This document shows, piece by piece, positions 59,020-64,000 of a stretch of DNA of 64,000 nt. Source of the DNA: Periplaneta americana (lineage: Eukaryota > Arthropoda > Insecta > Blattodea > Blattidae). The translations under genes were made by a program, and so were the position numbers. The first letter of the stretch is position 1. Each line of letters opens with the position of its first letter. The stretch spans positions 103,117,274-103,181,273 of the forward strand of contig NC_091119.1 in the NCBI RefSeq assembly GCF_040183065.1, given 5' to 3'. The notes below the pieces were generated by a model that saw only the letters and a program-made list of their open reading frames with translations, was not told where the DNA came from and did not search any database.

Positions 59020-59239
59020 TATAATGTTCTTATTGAATTTGGCATTCCCAAGGAGATAGTTCGATTAAATAATGCAATTTAACGTTAACACAACCTGTAG
59101 GTCTAGGTTATCTGTTACTTCATCAGGTAGTGTTCTTGGTCATGTGGTAACACTCTTATTGTAGAACAACATCATTGTGATCAGCAAGAGTATTACATCC
59201 ATTCTTAGAGACTACTATAACACTGCTTCAATCACACGT

Positions 59240-59465
59240 TACCTTCCCTACTGATGTGGAGCTGCGCTTGATCGTGGTTTCGATTCCCGCTTCGGCTGAT
59301 TAACTGGCTTTGTTTTCTCAAGTTTTCCCGAAGTGTAAGCAGAATGTCAGATAATCACATGGCGAATCTTCGACCTCATACTCTAAAAAGAACATCTCAT
59401 TATGACTAATACCTCGACGTTAAATAAGATTGTAGCTAATACAACGTCGTTAAATAACCTGCTAC
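59240..59465 (+). mobile_element. tRNA-derived SINE, second family
   Basis: GAGCTGCGCTTGATCGTGGT, then TTCGATTCCCG, then TTTTCCCGAAGTGTAAG, ATGGCGAATCTTCGACC and a tail with repeated ACGTTAAATAA. Shares its body with 31205-31395. Confidence 0.75.
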
Positions 59466-61219
59466 GAACGTCTTATATCAGCCACTGAATGTAATATGTT
59501 ACAAATACATTTCCTTAGACACGAATTGTGTTGCTCCAAGCCAAATATGATGCAATTTTCTCATTCTTTCAGGAGCGAGAATTTAAAGTTTTAACGACTA
59601 TATAAAATCATAGTATCGTGTTTCATACCAATTGGTTAGAGAGAAAATCATAGAAATGAAATATGCATGTCATATTTTGCCACAATAAAGATAACATTAG
59701 GATGCAAAACATACAGCAAAATCTCTTTTTTGCCAAAAATTTATCTATCATATCTGCCTTGGAATCACAAATTTCTGTACGGCCTATATGTAGTGGTATT
59801 TCGTCTTCATATTTTTCAAGGAGTTTTCTATAGCATTCTACACTGAAGGTTTTATTGATGCAAAATTGCGAAACAAAATAGTCTAATTTTTAGTAGGAAG
59901 ATAGTTCGGAATGTGAAGAATTCGTATAGGACGTCAGTTGACTTGAAAACACTAGAAAGTAGGTAAAATGTAGAAATAATTGATCGGTACAGATAACCTA
60001 AAACTGATTATTTAATACGTGCAATGAAGAGGAAGAACATTTACAAATAAACGTGAAACGCACATTATATTTCACTTAGTATAAGCAAGGCATACAAAAG
60101 TTATAAACTAACCCTACCTAACCTACACAAGGCATACGAAAAGCCTAATGTAAGCTAATGTAACCTAACCTGTCACAGATTCCTGCACCGGAGAACCTAC
60201 AAATATTCAAGATGGAAGTTTCAGTGTTTCATGCTATAGAAAAGCCTTTTTCGTGGTCACAGTGACATGTTTGTTAGCTTTGTCTAAATTCTGGCCATGA
60301 ATTATTACGCAAAACGCATTAGCTTTGCGCAATATGTAATCGCATTATGGAATACGTTTTTTTATAATTTTACAGCTGTGGAAAGACAGCCCAGTATGTG
60401 CGAATATTTTTATTACAGCGTAACAATCTCCCTGCTGGTCTGTTCTTCATTTAATTATAAGAAAGGACAGAATTTGGTCGGAAAGGTGGAGACAGGTCCC
60501 AATGTGCCTTTCATAGATTGTTGGAATGATCACGTGACATTTCCCGTGTGCCGCGTTTGTGATTACACGTAGGCCTACGTATTGAACTTCCATGTTATTA
60601 TTATTGGATGAATTATCTTTTGTGATAATTAAATTACCGAGTCTTTTCATATGTTTACATTATTTCATTTTTACGTTTTCAGTAAACTGTTTAAATAATA
60701 TAAAAATAAAAATTAACAAGAATAAAAGATAATTTAAAGATATGATTGAAACACCTTGCATATACGAATCTGTAAGAGCTTAGGTTTGGTTAGTCTAGGT
60801 TAATGTTATGCCGTGCACATATGATCAATTGCAACTCAAAAAAAAAAAAAAATCACAATGATTTTCATTTCCTAAATCACCGGAAGTACTTCAACCCTAG
60901 TTTCACCAATCATAACTTTCCATTACATCTTTAAAATTACAGATTAAAATTTTAACCAAATTAAATCGGTAGTTATTACAAACCGAACACACAAATATAA
61001 ATAAAATAGAAAGAGTCAACATTGACAAAGAAGGGCTTGCGAGTGTCATTTAATATTCAAATTTATTTTAAATGTTTAAAATTATGTTTTTTAGGTCATG
61101 TGTAATGTTTGACAAAAAAAAAAGATCTCGTATAGCGTGAATTTGTCCAAGTCCACTTTGGGCAGTGCCGAGTCCAGACGACTACGGATAGAAGTTATTT
61201 TGCATGTAAATTATCCCAA
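59466..61219. other. Gene-free stretch
   Basis: Contains one CCTAACC minisatellite unit with CACAAGGCATACGAAAAGCC and CACAGATT near 60100-60185. The 91-aa frame at 60297 shows no motif. Confidence 0.45.
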
Positions 61220-61259
<40 letters not shown>

Positions 61260-61275
61260 TTATTTATTTATTTAT
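61220..61275. repeat. (AT)n-(TTTA)n microsatellite
   Basis: About 16 AT units then five TTTA units, directly left of the Dong/R4-like LINE piece. A matching (AT)n tract is at 61788-61819. Confidence 0.95.
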
Positions 61276-61782
61276 CGGAGCTTCCTCAAATTAGAGGCAG
61301 CCATTAGACAAAGCATACAAAACAATACAACAACAAATAGATGATGAGAGCTAAAAGAGTAAGAAAAAAGGCAAACAAATACACAAACAAACAATGACAG
61401 TTTACAGAAGAAAAAAAAAATTTCAAGTAAAGAATCAATGAAAGCTAAGAAGGAAAAAGAAAAATGATAATGGTGCGTCAATTTTTTCCATACGCTGAAT
61501 TAGAGTCCATATAGGTGGTTCCGTAAAAGTTTGACTGACTCTCTAATTATGAGGAGGGCCAGTTCATTCAGAAAAGATTTGTGCAGTCCTTACAGAATTT
61601 AGAAGAGAAGTTGGGTATCGTTCCTCTTGCTCCAAACATCAATCCCGTAATACTGACATCGTGAAGTTGGTATTTATCTTTATAATACAGGATGGTTGGA
61701 ACGTAGATTGCTCGTTTCTCCTCATGTACGTCTTCGGGCTGTCCTTTGTACGTTTTAAACATGATGGTGGGGTCGATTATCA

Positions 61783-61787
<5 letters not shown>
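61276..61787 (-). mobile_element. Dong/R4-like LINE 3' end in an AT tract
   Basis: Minus strand 61568-61783 reads IIDPTIMFKTYKGQPEDVHE, then KRAIYVPTILYYKDKYQ and GLMFGARGTIPNF. This is the C-terminus of a restriction-like-endonuclease LINE that I associate with the R4/Dong group. The piece sits between two (AT)n tracts, which fits that group's preference for simple TA-rich targets. The 61276-61567 part would be its 3' untranslated region. Confidence 0.65.
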
Positions 61788-61822
<35 letters not shown>

Positions 61823-61844
61823 AATTATTTATAACACTTCAAAA

Positions 61845-62560
61845 GCTGCCTCTTGCGTGATAAAATTATCATCTTCTCAAATAGTAAGCCTAGGACCTGT
61901 TAGTCTCGAATCATCTTTCGTGAGGTCTTCCAGTAAGTCTTTTCCCTCATGATGTGTAGTGAAGCATCTGTCTAGGTAGTCTGGGCGCTCCATTTTTTGC
62001 ACATGCTGAAGTCAGTTGTGTCCGCATTCTTATAGATATTGTACTGTTGATGTTTTTTGTAATTCGTCTGCAATGTCAGTGTTCTTCTGTAATCTACAAG
62101 ACTATAGCCAGCAGTTCTTCGTAGAAATCACATCTGCAACTGTGAATCGTTGGTCATCTTGGAGTCGAATAGCTGAGAACTGATTATGCCAAAATTTTAT
62201 ATGATTTAAGTCTTCTATGTCTTTGTACTTTTGTGACTGAAAAGACTTGGCTAATGATTCTCAAAGATTTGTTATAATTTTGGATTTTATTAAACATATC
62301 ACATTCTTCAAGGTATCTTAGGGTGTAACTTAAATATCTGAAGAAGTTGGTTGACCTGCTCCAGTATGAAATTATCGATGTACACCTTACATCTCACGGG
62401 GTGTTTAGTCTTAAAAGACATTTTTTTCTTGTTGAAATGTCTAAATTTTAAGTTTTTGTCATAAGATTTATTTGGTGAATAGAGTATTGCAATTCATCTT
62501 CGGTATTGTCAAAAAGGACTTGATGATTTGCATATAACAGAGTATCTAGGGCAGGCCTGG
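61845..62560 (-). pseudogene. LINE ORF2 fragment, frameshifted
   Basis: Minus-strand words in order: LLYANHQVLFDNTEDELQYS (decayed palm motif FADDQV), LDISTRKK, NFFRYLSYTLRY, then several shifts through to PRLPRQMLHYTS and KRLTGRPHER. This is the second half of a non-LTR reverse transcriptase and its tail. Confidence 0.75.
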
Positions 62561-62659
62561 GTACTAATAATTGATTTGATACACTGCATATTTCCCCTTA
62601 AGTCTCTACTCCACCTTCTCCGGCTGAGACGAGTACACAGGAAAGTAAGCATTGTTCAA

Positions 62660-62975
62660 TGACGGATTGTATAAGGCTTTTATGAACTTCGGCTTTCACT
62701 GGTCGCCTGAAATCCATCAGTGATGCACAGTACCCACTGTGGCCTCCACGCTCACCTGATTTGAAATCTATCGATTTCTACTTGTGAGAACATTTAAAAT
62801 CATTGGTGTATTCGTCTCCGGTGCCTGACATGGAATCCCTTCGGAATCGAATTCTGGCAGGTTATGAGGAAATACGCAATAGTTCTGGAATTTGGGATCG
62901 TGTTCGCAGGGCCATGAGACATCGATGTGAGGCCTGTATTCAAGCAGGATGTGGGCATTTTGAACATCTGCTGTA
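62660..62975 (+). pseudogene. Mariner-type transposase, C-terminal piece
   Basis: Reads YPLWPPRSPDLKSIDFYL, a stop where the family has W, then EHLKSLVYSSPVPDMESLRN and CIQAGCGHFEHLL before the natural stop. WPPRSPDLxPxDFxLWGHLK is the third catalytic block of Tc1/mariner-type transposases. The N-terminal two thirds are absent. Confidence 0.85.
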
Positions 62976-63844
62976 AAGATAACTACCTGCGGGAAGAAAA
63001 ACGTTCCGGTGAATATCACTGTTTTAAGGGCCATAACTCGGAAATCAAGCATTTCCGGAAAAATGTTGTAATGAACTTTTTGTATTGTCTACATATGGGG
63101 AATACATACCTGAAATTATGCCCTCTATTTTTGAAACACCCTGTAATATATATAATAGGGGTGACAGAGAGCAACTTTGTGGGCTACCACAATAATTATA
63201 ACGTTTTTTCTTACGTAAATATATAAAGCCAGTCTATATGAACAGAACGCGGATTGATTATGACCGGTTCGTATAGTCTGGATCATGTTCACACTGCCCG
63301 TGTCATGCTTATGAGTGCACAAGACAGAGAAAACAAACCATCTGTAGCTACATAACAATGCAGAGACATTAAACTAAGAGGAATACGTATGAATTTATCT
63401 AAATTAATACATGAATATAACACATTCATAACGTAAATGGAATAGCAAGATTATATACTTAATTTCAGAATGACTGAATGAATTTGAATTTTTGATGAAT
63501 TTGAATTTTTGTATTACGTAACTATGATTGTTGGTCTCTCGCACCTTCCACTTAACTCGCCAGCTGCTGGGGGCGCTCGGGTTGGTTAGGGACTCCGCGG
63601 ACAGCAATGTAGTTGTTCCAAAACTGTGTACCGGTGTAGTAGTGCGTTGCGTGTTGACTGTCGTTTGCCGATAGATACGTGCTTTCAGTGATGCATAACA
63701 TTTTTCTAAAACTCCAAACAAGTGTTGCAGCAATGACGCTCTTCTGGGTATTCAACAGGTATGTCCAGTGCTTCAATGACCACATGTAGTCTACTGTGTA
63801 ACTCTCCTTCTCCACTTTGCGCCGTCATAGAACTTTATTCTTTG
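62976..63844. other. Gene-free stretch
   Basis: Up to about 63140 it may still be the tail of the mariner element. Beyond that there are only short frames without motifs. Confidence 0.4.
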
Positions 63845-64000
63845 ACTATACTCCGTTCCATAAAGTCTAACAGATGTAAAAGTTACCGGCAGAGGTGGAG
63901 AGAAGTATAACTGCTATTCAACCAATGGGATAGATATCATTCCATAGGTTGTATAGCAATATAATTCTCTCCTCCTCTGTTGGCAATGTTTACTTCTCCT
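63845..64000. mobile_element. MITE cut by the window end
   Basis: Palindromic: GGCAGAGGTGGAGAGAAGTA on the left faces the inverse of TCTCTCCTCCTCTGTTGGCA at the right edge. Related to 40756-40945. The right terminus lies beyond the window. Confidence 0.7.

Larger units (their letters stand above)
57546..59085 (+). pseudogene. LINE reverse transcriptase fragment split by insertion
   Basis: The left part encodes RSTIDQIF then RQVLEKKCEYKDTVHQLF and IDFKKAYDSVKREVLY (57546-57681), the finger/palm start of a LINE reverse transcriptase. One extra T in a T-run near 57570 shifts the frame. The right part (59022-59085) continues YNVLIEFGIPKEIVRL. The join at TA is exactly where the TIR element inserted. 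Confidence 0.9.

Overview
This looks like nuclear DNA of a large, repeat-filled arthropod genome. It is AT-rich, with spliceosomal introns, TTAGG-type (CCTAA) pentamers, many (AAT)n and (AT)n tracts, and tRNA-derived SINEs and LINE tails of types I associate with cockroaches and other polyneopteran insects. A blattodean such as Periplaneta is my best guess, made from memory of these repeat families. I see no convincing host gene. Every coding region I can interpret belongs to a transposable element or its remains.

Layout. 1-3.8 kb: a head-to-head SINE pair, a MITE and a degraded 126-aa repetitive ORF. 4.08-7.43 kb: a complete Merlin DNA transposon with 8-bp TSDs and a two-exon IS1595/ISXO2-type transposase, whose intron is packed with CCTAA minisatellite and carries a SINE. 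8.1-22.8 kb: a stack of hAT-like elements. These are a 3.29-kb element with an internal palindrome, a 2.8-kb element, and a 6.29-kb composite bounded by perfect 8-bp TSDs that contains an intact hAT transposon, a small hAT derivative, a MITE and a LINE piece. 23.1-25.4 kb: a pogo/Tigger-like element with long TIRs and a broken transposase. 26-35 kb: SINEs, LINE ends and microsatellites. 35.8-38 kb: two different hAT transposase pseudogenes. 38-43 kb: several SINE families and a MITE. 43.7-46.3 kb: a THAP/P-element-type transposase, open for 854 codons except for one in-frame TGA. 47-51 kb: a Merlin-like deletion derivative and LINE remains. 52.4-55.0 kb: a hAT element with perfect 8-bp TSDs. 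55.1-59.1 kb: a LINE tail, two copies of a TA-flanked TIR element, one of them lodged in a LINE reverse transcriptase and itself carrying a TA-flanked MITE. 59-64 kb: SINE, Dong/R4-like and other LINE pieces, a mariner-type transposase tail and a truncated MITE.

The elements do not form a pathway. What the sequence records is an order of insertions. I called most boundaries from matching target-site duplications and inverted termini read by eye. The strongest candidates for recently active autonomous elements are the Merlin copy at 4.1-7.4 kb and the hAT copy at 16.75-18.95 kb.
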